64,000 nt of DNA from Rhizobium sp. EC-SD404 (lineage in GTDB: Bacteria > Pseudomonadota > Alphaproteobacteria > Rhizobiales > Rhizobiaceae): assembly GCF_902498825.1 (NCBI RefSeq), contig NZ_LR701459.1:1780414-1844413 (forward strand), in the 5' to 3' direction. Within the stretch, counting starts at the first letter, position 1. Every line of letters begins with the position of its first letter. The notes beneath the pieces were generated by a model that ran no database searches, was not told the DNA's origin, and saw only the letters and a list, made by a program, of their open reading frames with translations. Below, one piece after another: positions 44,917 to 54,432 of this stretch. The position numbers were made by a program, and so were the translations under genes.

Positions 44917-45858
44917 ATGAGCGAAGAGATCGACGAGCGGGTTGCCGAAAGCGGGACGCCCCCGGCAGCGACGCGTTCCGGCTTCGTGGCGCTCATCGGT
45001 GCGCCGAATGCGGGCAAGTCGACTTTGCTGAACCAGCTGGTCGGCGCCAAGGTGTCGATCGTCAGCCACAAGGTCCAGACGACGCGCGCCATCGTGCGCG
45101 GCATCGTCATCGAGGGCGTCACCCAGATCGTGTTCGTGGACACGCCGGGCATCTTCAAGCCGCGGCGCCGGCTCGACCGTGCCATGGTCACGACCGCGTG
45201 GGGAAATGCCAAGGATGCCGACATCGTTCTCTTCATGATCGATGCGGAACGCGGCATCGTCGGCGACGCCGCGAAGATTCTCGAAGGCATGAAGGACATT
45301 CATCATCGCAAGATCCTGATCCTGAACAAGATCGATCAGGTGAAGCGCGAAAAGTTGCTGGAGCTGGCGGCTGCCGCCAACGAGGTGGTTCAGTTCGACG
45401 AGACGTTCATGATTTCCGCGCTCGGCGGTTCCGGCTGCAAGGACGTGCTGAAGTTTCTGGCAGACGCGTTGCCCGAGGGGCCCTGGTATTATCCGGAGGA
45501 CCAGATTTCCGATCTTCCGATGCGCCAACTGGCAGCCGAGATCACCCGCGAGAAGCTCTATCTGAGGCTGCATCAGGAGCTTCCCTACTCCTCCCATGTC
45601 GAGACGGAAGGCTGGGAAGAGAAACCCGATGGCAGCGTGCGCATCGAGCAGGTCATCTATGTCGAGCGCGACAGCCAGAAGAAGATCGTGCTGGGGAAGG
45701 GAGGCGAGACGGTCAAGTCGATCGGCCAGTCCGCCCGCAAGGAAATCGGCGGCATTCTGGACCAGAAGGTCCATTTGTTCCTGTTCGTGAAGGTGCGCGA
45801 AAACTGGGGCGACGATCCCGAGCGCTACCGCGAGATCGGGCTTGAATTCCCAAGCTGA
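44917..45858 (+). CDS. era: GTPase Era
   Basis: The 313-residue protein has G1 GAPNAGKSTLLNQLVG, G2 TTRA, G3 DTPGIF, G4 NKID and a C-terminal KH domain (KIVLGKGGETVKSIGQSARKEI). It binds the 3' end of 16S rRNA and checks small-subunit maturation. It sits between rnc and recO in the usual order. Confidence 0.97.
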   Translation: MSEEIDERVAESGTPPAATRSGFVALIGAPNAGKSTLLNQLVGAKVSIVSHKVQTTRAIVRGIVIEGVTQIVFVDTPGIFKPRRRLDRAMVTTAWGNAKDADIVLFMIDAERGIVGDAAKILEGMKDIHHRKILILNKIDQVKREKLLELAAAANEVVQFDETFMISALGGSGCKDVLKFLADALPEGPWYYPEDQISDLPMRQLAAEITREKLYLRLHQELPYSSHVETEGWEEKPDGSVRIEQVIYVERDSQKKIVLGKGGETVKSIGQSARKEIGGILDQKVHLFLFVKVRENWGDDPERYREIGLEFPS

Positions 45859-45925
45859 CTTGCCGACCGCTTGGTCCATCGCCGGTCTCGTCCGGCACCT
45901 ATCGGAGTGAGGAACCGCCCACACC

Positions 45926-46672
45926 ATGGAGTGGCAGGATCAGGCCATCGTTCTGGGTGTGCGTCGGCACGGTGAGACGAGCGTCATTGCCGAGGTGATG
46001 ACGCAGTCGCGCGGCCGCCATCTCGGCATGGTGCGCGGCGGCCGGTCCAGGCGCATGCAGCCGGTTCTGCAGCCGGGTAACCGCGTCGAGGTGACATGGC
46101 GCGCCCGCCTCGACGAGCATCTCGGCCAGTTTCAGGTAGAGCCCGTGTCGCTGAGGGCGGCGCGGCTGATGGAAACGGCAACATCCGTCTATGGCGTCCA
46201 AGCGATGGCGGCGCTGTTGCGCCTGCTTCCCGAACGCGATCCGCATCTGCGTCTCTACAACGCGCTCGACATCATTCTCGACAGCCTGCACGCACCGCAC
46301 GAAGCGGGCGAGCTCTTTGCCCGGTTCGAACTGGCCATGCTGGATGAACTGGGCTTCGGCCTCGATCTATCGGCCTGCGCAGTCACGGGAACGACTGCCG
46401 ACCTGGCATTCGTATCGCCGAAGACCGGCCGCGCCGTGTCGCGCACGGTCGGGCAGGGCTGGGCGGACCGCCTGTTTTCCTACCCGGATTTTCTCGCACG
46501 GCAGGGCGCTGCGGCAGCCGATGAGGTCACGCTCGCCGAAGCATTTCGAATGACGGGGTATTTCCTCGATCGCGACATTTACGGGCCGCGCGGGCTGAAG
46601 CCGCCCGAGGCGCGCGAGGGGTTCATCCAGGCCGCATTGAAGGCAGCGCGCGCGGCAAACCCGTCGGACTGA
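45926..46672 (+). CDS. recO: DNA repair protein RecO
   Basis: The 248-residue protein has [39 protein letters not shown] (OB-fold N-terminus) and a helical C-terminal half with [19 protein letters not shown] and [25 protein letters not shown]. It helps load RecA on gaps and anneals DNA with RecFR. It is last in the rsh-to-recO block. Confidence 0.94.
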   Translation: MEWQDQAIVLGVRRHGETSVIAEVMTQSRGRHLGMVRGGRSRRMQPVLQPGNRVEVTWRARLDEHLGQFQVEPVSLRAARLMETATSVYGVQAMAALLRLLPERDPHLRLYNALDIILDSLHAPHEAGELFARFELAMLDELGFGLDLSACAVTGTTADLAFVSPKTGRAVSRTVGQGWADRLFSYPDFLARQGAAAADEVTLAEAFRMTGYFLDRDIYGPRGLKPPEAREGFIQAALKAARAANPSD

Positions 46673-46739
46673 ACCGAGCGTCGAAATAAATCTGAAACGA
46701 GAACAAGGACTTATAAGAAAATCGGCGCTTTTTTGCGCT

Positions 46740-46757
46740 GGCCGGGAATAGCCGGCC
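46740..46757 (+). other. Small hairpin after recO
   Basis: GGCCGG / CCGGCC stem with a 6-base loop (GAATAG) about 68 bp after recO, without a clear U tract. It could end the upstream block or sit in the leader of the next gene. Confidence 0.3.
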
Positions 46758-46861
46758 CGATCTTCCGTTTTCCCAGTATGCCGCGGCGACGCGGGGGACA
46801 GGCTTCTCAGGGCAACCCCAACGACACCGGGCAACACTGCGAAAAACGATAGGAGATGACA

Positions 46862-47257
46862 ATGTCGGATCAAAACACGAATGGCAAGGTTGCTGCAGCG
46901 GTCGAAGACGATCAGCCCAATGTCGGCCGCCGGAAAATGCTCGCAATGCTCGGCCTCACCGCCGCCGCTGCTTACGTCGCACCCACGCTCTTGAGCATCC
47001 GTGAAGCACGCGCTTCGGGTGGATCGGGCGGCTCGGGCGGTGGATCGGGTGGCGGCTCGGGCGGTGGTTCTGGTGGCCGTGGTGGCTCCGGTGGTCGCGG
47101 TGGTTCGGGTGGTGGTTCGCGCGGTTCCCGCGGATCGCGTGGCTCTGGCGGCCGTGGCGGTCGTGGTGGCTTCGGTGGCCGCAGCGGATCGGGTCGTCGT
47201 GGCCCGCAGAACCTCGGTGGCTTCTTCCGCTCCATGCGTGACGATGCCCGCTGGTAG
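46862..47257 (+). CDS. Gly/Ser/Arg-rich protein with twin-arginine-like leader (possible modified precursor)
   Basis: The 131-residue protein is in three parts. A polar N-region (1-22) is followed by a signal-like stretch, VGRRKMLAMLGLTAAAAYVA (RR at 23-24), ending in an Ala-Arg-Ala cleavage-type site at 49-51. The predicted mature part is 80 residues with 40 Gly and 15 Ser, first as Ser-Gly-Gly repeats, then as three Ser-Arg-Gly repeats and Arg-Gly-Gly runs, ending in an aromatic and acidic tail. AGGAG at 46851-46855 selects the ATG at 46862. The next gene encodes an HPr-kinase-like/PqqD protein, so this may be its substrate. I recognise no named family. Confidence 0.75.
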   Translation: MSDQNTNGKVAAAVEDDQPNVGRRKMLAMLGLTAAAAYVAPTLLSIREARASGGSGGSGGGSGGGSGGGSGGRGGSGGRGGSGGGSRGSRGSRGSGGRGGRGGFGGRSGSGRRGPQNLGGFFRSMRDDARW

Positions 47258-47272
47258 GCTTTCCTGATAGAT

Positions 47273-47304
47273 AGAAGGCGCCGCCGCATCAGGCGGCGCC
47301 TTCT
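47273..47304 (+). terminator. Strong hairpin between the precursor-like gene and the HprK-PqqD gene
   Basis: A 13 bp perfect stem (AGAAGGCGCCGCC with its complement) has a 6-base loop and a short T run. It begins 15 bp after the Gly/Ser/Arg gene stop and would reduce read-through, making the small protein more abundant than the enzyme. Confidence 0.75.
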
Positions 47305-47342
47305 TTGATTCTGGCATCGACAGGCGGTTCTTGGAGGTCGCA

Positions 47343-48572
47343 GTGAAATCACTGTGTTTGAAGGGTCTTCCGGGACCGATCGTGTTCGAGCCGCAACTGG
47401 CTTTCATGGCCGACGATTTGAAACGCGTGCTGGTCGGATGGCCGGAAATCGCGCTCGACGATATGCCATCGCGCGAGCCGCTGATGACGGTTTCCGGCAA
47501 GCCAGACGAAATCCGCCTGAGCCATCGCTATTTGGAAGCGCATAGGATCGAGCCGACGTCGACGAGTGCGATCTGTTCGCTCATCGTCGAATTGATGGCC
47601 GACTATGTCGATGGCGACGACAGCCTTGGCAATCTGCACGCGGGGGCCGTCGAGTTCGATGGCCGGCTGGTGGTGTTTCCGGCCACGAACCGTGCGGGAA
47701 AGTCGACCCTTGTCGGGGCTCTCGCCTCTCAAGGGCATCGCGTATTCGCCGACGATCTGCTGCCGATAGACCTCGTGGGTCTCGAAGCTGTCGCATCGGG
47801 CTGCCTACCGCGCCTGCGTCTGCCACTGCCCGAAAGCGCCCCAGACAGCCTCACGCACCAAGTCGCCGCCAATGCTCTGCTGAGCGACGGCTATTACACC
47901 TATCTCCCGGCATCCGATCCGCTGTTGACGGTTGCCCATGGCGACCGATCGAAACTCGGTGCGCTGGTCCTGCTCGACCGCCGCGACGAGCGTGTCGCCG
48001 CCTCCATCGAAGCCGTCGAGCCCGATGAGGGCCTGCTCCGTGTTCTTCTGCAGGATACGAAAAGAGGCCTCGGCACCTGGACGCTCGATCGCTATTTGGC
48101 GCTTGTCGGAACGATCGGCATCTATCGTCTCGTCTACAGCCGTGTCGACGATGCCGTGGCCTGCCTGCAGACGGCTTTCGCCTCCTGGCCGGATGAAGAC
48201 CATCTGGAGGCGCCGACATCGCAACCGGCCGAGGCGGATGACATCTCAGACGACAACGATTTCGGCTTTACGCCGAAGCCGGGTCAGGCCCTGATTGCGC
48301 GGTCACCCCATGTGGTGGCACGAATTGTTGGCCAGGCGGCCTTCCTCGTCGACCTCGACAACAACGACATCCACCACCTCAACCAGGTTGGCTTGGCGCT
48401 CTGGAACCTGATCGCCAAGCCGCTGGACGTCGAATCGATCGTCGAAATTTTCCAGGAGGCGTTTCCCGATACGCCTGAGGCTCAGTTGCGCGAAGATCTC
48501 TCGGCAGCCGTCGATAGGTTTCTCGAAGCCGATCTCGCCGTTCTGGAGCCGCCGATCGCGGTCAGTGCGTGA
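47343..48572 (+). CDS. HPr-kinase-like domain fused to a PqqD-like domain
   Basis: The 409-residue protein starts with GTG at 47343 behind GGAGGT. The middle resembles HprK-type P-loop kinases: NLHAGAVEFDGRLVVFPAT, then NRAGKSTLVGALASQGHRVFADDLLPIDL. The Walker A reads ATNRAGKST at 114-122, with Ala where Gly normally begins the loop. Residues about 320-405 form a PqqD-like domain (HVVARIVGQAAFLVDLDNNDIHHLNQVGLALWNLI, then a helical end), the peptide-recognition element of several peptide-modifying pathways. An acidic linker joins them. With the neighbouring Gly/Ser/Arg protein it suggests phosphorylation or other modification of a leader-bearing protein. This is inference. Confidence 0.8.
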   Translation: MKSLCLKGLPGPIVFEPQLAFMADDLKRVLVGWPEIALDDMPSREPLMTVSGKPDEIRLSHRYLEAHRIEPTSTSAICSLIVELMADYVDGDDSLGNLHAGAVEFDGRLVVFPATNRAGKSTLVGALASQGHRVFADDLLPIDLVGLEAVASGCLPRLRLPLPESAPDSLTHQVAANALLSDGYYTYLPASDPLLTVAHGDRSKLGALVLLDRRDERVAASIEAVEPDEGLLRVLLQDTKRGLGTWTLDRYLALVGTIGIYRLVYSRVDDAVACLQTAFASWPDEDHLEAPTSQPAEADDISDDNDFGFTPKPGQALIARSPHVVARIVGQAAFLVDLDNNDIHHLNQVGLALWNLIAKPLDVESIVEIFQEAFPDTPEAQLREDLSAAVDRFLEADLAVLEPPIAVSA

Positions 48573-48578
48573 GGGTGA

Positions 48579-49820
48579 CTATTCGGCCGGAGCGAGCGCC
48601 GGCCGGGCCACTGGCTTCTCGGCGATCGGCAGATGGACCACGGCTGCGAAAAGCCCGAGCGCGACGCCGAGCCACCACACCGGATCGTATGTGCCGAAGC
48701 GGTCATAGAGATAACCGCCCAGCCAGACGCCGAGGAACGAGCCGATCTGGTGCGAAAAGAATACGATGCCGCCGAGCATGCCGAGATAGCGCGTGCCGAA
48801 CATGATCGCGACCAGCGAATTCGTCGGGGGCACGGTGGAAAGCCACAACAGCCCCATCACGATCGAGAAGACGATCACTGAAAAGCCCGTCTGGGGCAGC
48901 AACAGGAACGCGGTGACCGCGATCGACCGGCCGATGTAGATCAGCGCCAGGAAGATCGGCTTGGAATAGCGCTGGCCGATGATGCCCGAGGCGATCGAGC
49001 CGATGATGTTGAAAAAGCCGATGAGGGCGATGGCCGTTACGGCGTAGGACGCATCGACGCCGATATCCCCGATATAGGCTGGAAAATGCGCGGTAATGAA
49101 CGCGACCTGGAAACCGCAGACGAAGAAACCGGCGGTCAAGAGCAGATAGCTCTGGTGCCCGAAGGCCTCGCGCAGAGCGGCGCCGATCGACTGGTCGACA
49201 TCGGTCTGCTTTTGCGATCCCGAAGAGGAGTTTCCGCGTAGCGGCACGGCAAGCACGGGAATGGCGAGCATGATGATCGCAAGCACCACCAGCGCATCGG
49301 ACCATCCGAGCGAGTCGATCAGGCCCTGGCTGATCGGTGCGAAAACGAACATGCCGGCCGATCCGGCTGCGGTGCCGAGACCGAACGCGAAGGAGCGCTG
49401 ATGCGGCTCCACATTGCGGGCGAACGCGGCGAGAATGACGCCGAACGAGCCGGCGGCTACCGCAAGGCCGACGAGCACGCCGCCGCCGATATGCAGCCAG
49501 AGGGGCGCGTCGGCCGTCGCCATGGTGACGAGCCCCAGCGCGTAGAGAATCGCGGAAAGAAGCAGCACGCGCCACGTGCCGTATTTGTCGGCGATCGCCC
49601 CGAAGAAGGGCTGTCCCAGTCCCCAGAAAAGGTTCTGCAGCGCCATGGCGAGACCGAAAGTGGTTCGATCCCAGCCGGTATCCTGCAACATCGGCAACTG
49701 GAAGAAGCCCATGACGGAGCGGGGCCCGAACCCGATCATGGCGATCATGCAGCCGGAGGCGATGATCAGCCAAGGGAATGCGGCTGGTTTGTGCAACGCG
49801 CTCTTGGCTTGGTCGCTCAT
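48579..49820 (-). CDS. MFS transporter, 12-helix
   Basis: The 413-residue protein starts MSDQAKSALHKPAAFPWLIIASGCMIAMIGF, with GGAG before the ATG. It has the MFS motif A region FGAIADKYGTWRVLLLSAI and twelve hydrophobic segments around a central polar loop (SSSGSQKQTDVDQ). The sequence is close to the monocarboxylate/oxalate-type MFS group, but the substrate is unknown. It is convergent with the HprK-PqqD gene (6 bp gap) and divergent from nadA. Confidence 0.88.
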   Translation of the reverse strand: MSDQAKSALHKPAAFPWLIIASGCMIAMIGFGPRSVMGFFQLPMLQDTGWDRTTFGLAMALQNLFWGLGQPFFGAIADKYGTWRVLLLSAILYALGLVTMATADAPLWLHIGGGVLVGLAVAAGSFGVILAAFARNVEPHQRSFAFGLGTAAGSAGMFVFAPISQGLIDSLGWSDALVVLAIIMLAIPVLAVPLRGNSSSGSQKQTDVDQSIGAALREAFGHQSYLLLTAGFFVCGFQVAFITAHFPAYIGDIGVDASYAVTAIALIGFFNIIGSIASGIIGQRYSKPIFLALIYIGRSIAVTAFLLLPQTGFSVIVFSIVMGLLWLSTVPPTNSLVAIMFGTRYLGMLGGIVFFSHQIGSFLGVWLGGYLYDRFGTYDPVWWLGVALGLFAAVVHLPIAEKPVARPALAPAE

Positions 49821-50056
49821 CGAAGGCTCCGCTCGTTTCGCACGGCTGGTCGTGCGGTAATGGCCACATAAGCGCCATCGCAATTGAATTCTTCTAGGCC
49901 AGTGCCCTGACCGCTGGAAGCGACTTTTTCACATGCCACCTTCAAGCGAATTGATGATTTCGCAAGGGCTCGAGGAGGGTCACCTGCTTGCATTCGGATC
50001 AGCGAGCGCCTAAATCGCATGTTGTCGGCGCTGCCGATTTTCTTTTTGTTGCCCTT

Positions 50057-50073
50057 ATGCTCAAACTGAGCAT
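50057..50073. promoter_or_regulatory. Probable NadQ operator upstream of nadA
   Basis: A perfect palindrome, ATGCTCA-AAC-TGAGCAT, ends 29 bp before the nadA ATG. COG4111 (NadQ) regulators control nadABC in rhizobia, and a nadQ gene lies 6.7 kb away in this window. Assignment of the site to NadQ is inferred. Confidence 0.65.
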
Positions 50074-50102
50074 TATGCGGCTGGGGACCGGAGGATGTGC
50101 CC

Positions 50103-51176
50103 ATGTCACCCGCAGCACTCGCCATCAAGACGGATGGACTCGCGACGACTGCAGCCGAGCGTTTCGGCGTTGCCGAGCGCCCGTCGCTCGCATTTACGCC
50201 GGAAGTCGCGCGGGCGACGGAGCATCTTTACGAACGGGTGAAACACCACATCCCAGCGATCGAGTGGCCGATCCACGCGCCCTATATCTTCGCGATCAAT
50301 CGTCTGAAAGCGGAACGGGGTGCCGTTATCCTGGCCCACAACTACCAGACACCGGAGATCTTCCACTGCGTGGCTGATATCGTCGGCGACAGCCTGCAAT
50401 TGGCACGCGAGGCGGCGAAGGTGGATGCCGAGATCATCGTCCAGTGCGGTGTGCATTTCATGGCCGAGACGTCGAAGCTGCTCAATCCCGATAAGACCGT
50501 GCTTATTCCGGATATGCGCGCCGGTTGCTCGCTGTCGGAATCCATCACGGGAGCAGACGTGCGCCTGCTGAAGGAGCGGTATCCGGGCGTGCCGGTCGTC
50601 ACCTACGTCAACACCTCCGCCGATGTGAAAGCCGAAACCGACATCTGCTGCACCTCGTCGAACGTCCTTGCGGTCGTGGAGAGCTTGGAATCCGATACGG
50701 TTCTCTGCATTCCCGACGAGTATCTGGCGATGAACGTCGCCAACCAGACCAAGAAGAAGATCATCACCTGGAAGGGGCGCTGCGAAGTGCACGAGCGCTT
50801 CTCCGCCGCAGAACTGGTCGCCTATCGTGAGGCCGATCCGTCGATCCAGATCATCGCGCACCCCGAATGTCATCCGGACGTGATCGCGGTCTCCGACTTC
50901 GCCGGCTCGACTTCGGGCATGATCGACTACGTCAAGACCAATCGGCCCGGCCGCGTGCTTCTCGTGACGGAATGCTCTATGGCGTCCAATGTCGAGGCCG
51001 AGGTCCCGGACGTCGAATTCGTCAAGCCGTGCAACCTTTGCCCGCACATGAAGCGCATCACACTGCCGAAGATCCTCGATTGCCTCGTCGACATGCGCGA
51101 AGAGGTGACCGTCGATACTGCGATCGCCGCACGCGCGCGCCTTGCCGTCGAGCGCATGATCGATCTCGTCAGCTGA
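50103..51176 (+). CDS. nadA: Quinolinate synthase A
   Basis: The 357-residue enzyme condenses iminoaspartate with dihydroxyacetone phosphate to quinolinate. Iron-sulfur ligands are visible in [21 protein letters not shown] and [22 protein letters not shown] and [12 protein letters not shown] segments complete the family. GGAGG eight bases upstream favours the ATG at 50103 over a GTG two codons earlier. Confidence 0.96.
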   Translation: MSPAALAIKTDGLATTAAERFGVAERPSLAFTPEVARATEHLYERVKHHIPAIEWPIHAPYIFAINRLKAERGAVILAHNYQTPEIFHCVADIVGDSLQLAREAAKVDAEIIVQCGVHFMAETSKLLNPDKTVLIPDMRAGCSLSESITGADVRLLKERYPGVPVVTYVNTSADVKAETDICCTSSNVLAVVESLESDTVLCIPDEYLAMNVANQTKKKIITWKGRCEVHERFSAAELVAYREADPSIQIIAHPECHPDVIAVSDFAGSTSGMIDYVKTNRPGRVLLVTECSMASNVEAEVPDVEFVKPCNLCPHMKRITLPKILDCLVDMREEVTVDTAIAARARLAVERMIDLVS

Positions 51177-51243
51177 TATCGATCCGATGACACGGAAGAT
51201 GCCGATGCCGCCGCTGCATCGATCGACCCGGCACGCGGGAAGC

Positions 51244-51813
51244 CTAGCTCGCCGGGATGACGATCGCTTGGCCGACGGACAGCCGGTTCGGCTGAATGCC
51301 GGGATTGGCTCGCATCAGGGCGTTCAAGGGAACGCCGGCCGATGCGGCGATGCCGCTCAGCGTATCGCCGCGCCGGATCGCGTAGCTGCCATTGCCGCCG
51401 GCATCGAGACTGCTGCGGCGCATCGGCGCTTCGCCCGGCTGACGGAACGTCGGCGCCGGCTGCACGACGGGCGCCTGGCGCGTGGCGTTGAGGCCTTGGC
51501 GCGGCGCGATCTCGTTGTTCAGAGAATCGGGAACGGCGCTCGTGCGACCGCCGGGGATGCGAAGAAGGCCCGGTTGATTGAGATCGCGCCCCGGATTGGC
51601 GCGGCGCAGATCGCCGACCGTCGTGCCGCAGCGCTGTGCAAGCGCAACCGCGTTGGTGCCGACGCCCGTCTGGGTTCGCGCCGTGCATTGCGCGAAAGCG
51701 TCGCTGTTGAAGCCCGGAAGAGGGGCGGCGCTGAAGACCATACCGGCGGCGATGAAAACGCCGGCAAGTCTGCGGGCCGCCGGCCGCATCGTCATATTGT
51801 TCAAAATGCTCAT
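51244..51813 (-). CDS. Exported LysM-domain protein
   Basis: The 189-residue protein has an N-terminal membrane or signal helix ([28 protein letters not shown]). A LysM-like repeat follows ([19 protein letters not shown]...LRIPGG), then a Pro/Arg/Gln-rich linker and a classical C-terminal LysM ([20 protein letters not shown]...[18 protein letters not shown]). LysM binds peptidoglycan, so it is likely envelope-bound. It lies between nadA and nadB on the opposite strand. Start choice is uncertain (51813, 51795 or 51789). Confidence 0.85.
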   Translation of the reverse strand: MSILNNMTMRPAARRLAGVFIAAGMVFSAAPLPGFNSDAFAQCTARTQTGVGTNAVALAQRCGTTVGDLRRANPGRDLNQPGLLRIPGGRTSAVPDSLNNEIAPRQGLNATRQAPVVQPAPTFRQPGEAPMRRSSLDAGGNGSYAIRRGDTLSGIAASAGVPLNALMRANPGIQPNRLSVGQAIVIPAS

Positions 51814-51890
51814 CAAACGAAGATAGGTGCTCACTTGCCCATCGTCCAATCACGGCTTGGCGATACGATCGCGGCGATCGGAAAATACCC

Positions 51891-53441
51891 ATGAGTTCCG
51901 GCCGGACTGGAAAGGGTGGCATCGTCATCATCGGCGGCGGACTTGCCGGGTTGTTCTGTGCCCTGAAGCTGAGCCCGCACCCGGTGACGGTGCTGGCGGC
52001 AGCGCCAATCGGCGAGGGAGCATCATCCGCCTGGGCGCAGGGCGGCATCGCCGCTGCAGTCAGCGATGAGGACAGTGCCGAGGAGCATTTGGCCGATACG
52101 ATCGCCGCCGGCGCCGGGATCGTCGATGTCGACATGGCGCGGCTGATGGTGAGCGAAGGGCCGGAGCGCGTGCACGACCTGCTCGCCTATGGCGTGCCGT
52201 TCGATCGCGATCTCGAGGGCAGGCTCGCACTTTCTCGCGAAGCAGCCCATTCCCAGCGCAGGATCGTGCGCGTCGGCGGGGATATGGCGGGCCGCGCTAT
52301 CATGGAAGCGCTCGTCGCCGCCGTCAGGCGCACGCCGTCGATCACCGTGATCGAAAACCTTCAGGCCGAGCGGCTTCTCGTGGAAGACGGCGCCGTCTGC
52401 GGGGTCGTCGCCCGTGCCGATCGCGGGCAGGGTGCGCGGCTGAGATTTCCTGCGAGTGCCGTTGCCATCTGCACCGGTGGCATCGGCCATCTCTATCGGC
52501 TCACGACCAATCCCTCCGAGGCTTCGGGAACCGGCACCGGCATGGCGGCGCGCGCCGGCGCGGTGATTGCCGATGCGGAATTCGTGCAGTTTCACCCGAC
52601 CGCCCTCGATGTCGGCCGCGATCCCGCACCGCTTGCAACGGAGGCCCTGCGCGGCGACGGCGCGACGCTCATCAACCGTGACGGCGACCGGTTCATGCAG
52701 GCAATTCACCCGGATGCGGAACTTGCCCCCCGCGATATTGTCGCCCGTGGCATCTTCGCCGAGATCCAGGCGGGCAGGGGTGCCTTTCTTGATTGCCGCC
52801 AAGCGGTCGGCGCTCATTTTCCGGAGATGTTTCCGACCGTCTATCGGCACTGCATGGAGGCCGGCATAGACCCGGTGACGGCGCCCATTCCGGTCGCACC
52901 CGCCGCCCACTACCACATGGGCGGCATCTGGACCGATGCGGATGGTCGGACGTCTCTGAAAGGTCTCTACGCGGCAGGCGAAGCCGCCTGCACCGGCGTG
53001 CATGGCGCAAACAGGCTGGCCTCGAATTCTCTCCTGGAAGCGGTGGTCTTTGCCGCGCGGATCGCCCACGCCATGGGATCGACGGCGATAGAGAGTGCCC
53101 CGACCGGACCGATCGTGGAGGAGGGGACGTCCGAGGGCGACCTCGAAGCAGATCGACGGATCATGGCCGATCTCCGCGACATCATGAACCGCAACGTCGG
53201 TGTGCTACGCGATCGTGGGGGTCTGACGGATGCGCTGAGAACGATGTCCACGATGAGCGGCGGCGACAGCATCGAGAACAGCCTGGCCGTCGCACGTCTC
53301 GTTACGCTGGGAGCGTTGTTGCGCGAGGAAAGTCGCGGCGGGCATTTCCGGAGCGACTGGCCCGCCGAGCAGCAGGCGTTCGAGAGGCGCAGCGCGCTGA
53401 AACTCGCTGACGCCGAAACCATGATCGCGGATATTATCTGA
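51891..53441 (+). CDS. nadB: L-aspartate oxidase
   Basis: The 516-residue FAD enzyme oxidises L-aspartate to iminoaspartate for NadA. It has the dinucleotide fold [40 protein letters not shown], the substrate-side [31 protein letters not shown] and [16 protein letters not shown]. It lies 12 bp before nadC. Confidence 0.96.
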   Translation: MSSGRTGKGGIVIIGGGLAGLFCALKLSPHPVTVLAAAPIGEGASSAWAQGGIAAAVSDEDSAEEHLADTIAAGAGIVDVDMARLMVSEGPERVHDLLAYGVPFDRDLEGRLALSREAAHSQRRIVRVGGDMAGRAIMEALVAAVRRTPSITVIENLQAERLLVEDGAVCGVVARADRGQGARLRFPASAVAICTGGIGHLYRLTTNPSEASGTGTGMAARAGAVIADAEFVQFHPTALDVGRDPAPLATEALRGDGATLINRDGDRFMQAIHPDAELAPRDIVARGIFAEIQAGRGAFLDCRQAVGAHFPEMFPTVYRHCMEAGIDPVTAPIPVAPAAHYHMGGIWTDADGRTSLKGLYAAGEAACTGVHGANRLASNSLLEAVVFAARIAHAMGSTAIESAPTGPIVEEGTSEGDLEADRRIMADLRDIMNRNVGVLRDRGGLTDALRTMSTMSGGDSIENSLAVARLVTLGALLREESRGGHFRSDWPAEQQAFERRSALKLADAETMIADII

Positions 53442-53452
53442 AGGACCGAAGC

Positions 53453-54331
53453 ATGACCGACCGACCCTACAGGCCCGAATTGCCTGATCTCTTGATCGAG
53501 GATGCGGTTCGCGCCGCCCTACAGGAGGATCTCGGCCGCGCCGGCGACCTGACCACAGCGGCGACTATTGCGCCTGACATGGAGGCCACCGCCACCTTCA
53601 ATGCCCGGGATGGCGGTGTGATCTGCGGCCTGCCCATGGCGAAAGCCGCATTTCGACTGATGGACCCGGACGTCTCGTTTGAACAGCTTGCCCATGATGG
53701 TGATCGTGTCGCGCCGGGCACCGCGGTCGCCCGCGTCTCGGGAAGGGCGCGCGCCATCCTTTCGGCCGAACGCACGGCTCTCAACTATCTCATGCACCTC
53801 TCGGGCATCGCGACGGCAACATCGGTCTATGTCGATGCGGTCGAGGGCTCTGCTGCGCGGGTCTGCTGCACGCGCAAGACCGTCCCGGGCCTTCGTGCCT
53901 TTCAGAAATATGCCGTGCGCTGCGGCGGCGGGGCCAACCACCGCTTCGGGCTGGATGACGCCGTCCTCATAAAGGACAACCACATCGCCGTCGCCGGCGG
54001 TCTGACGGCCGCGATCGAGCGCGCCCGCGCCTATGTGGGGCATCTGGTCTGCATCGAGATCGAAGTGGACACGCTCGACCAGCTTGCCGAAGCACTGAAC
54101 GCCGGTGCGGATGTGATTCTGCTCGACAACATGGGCCCGCAAACCCTTGAAAAGGCTGTGCGGATGAGGAACGAGATACGCTCTTCGACCCGCCTCGAAG
54201 CATCCGGCGGGATCAGCATCGAGACGATCGCCGCGATCGCCGCCACTGGCGTTGACCTCATCTCCACGTCGAAGATCACCATGGCCGCGGCACCGCTCGA
54301 TATCGGCCTCGATATCCAGATCGGCGTCTGA
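53453..54331 (+). CDS. nadC: Nicotinate-nucleotide pyrophosphorylase (carboxylating)
   Basis: The 292-residue enzyme converts quinolinate and PRPP to nicotinate mononucleotide. It contains LNYLMHLSGIATAT, RKTVPGLRAFQKYAVRCGGGANHRFGLDDAVLIKDNHIA and DVILLDNMGP, with EASGGIS near the end. It follows nadB by 11 bp. Confidence 0.97.
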   Translation: MTDRPYRPELPDLLIEDAVRAALQEDLGRAGDLTTAATIAPDMEATATFNARDGGVICGLPMAKAAFRLMDPDVSFEQLAHDGDRVAPGTAVARVSGRARAILSAERTALNYLMHLSGIATATSVYVDAVEGSAARVCCTRKTVPGLRAFQKYAVRCGGGANHRFGLDDAVLIKDNHIAVAGGLTAAIERARAYVGHLVCIEIEVDTLDQLAEALNAGADVILLDNMGPQTLEKAVRMRNEIRSSTRLEASGGISIETIAAIAATGVDLISTSKITMAAAPLDIGLDIQIGV

Positions 54332-54371
54332 CTTTTCAGAAGACCGGTGATGAAGCCGTCAACACATCCAT

Positions 54372-54400
54372 AAAAAAGCCGCCGGCGATGAGCCGGCGGC
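54372..54400 (-). terminator. Intrinsic terminator of the DUF4394 gene
   Basis: GCCGCCGGC / GCCGGCGGC 9 bp stem with a 5-base loop. On the minus strand it is followed by six T residues, 33 bp past the stop codon. Confidence 0.85.
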
Positions 54401-54432
54401 AAGTTGACCCGTCCACTGGGAGGCTTTGGGTA

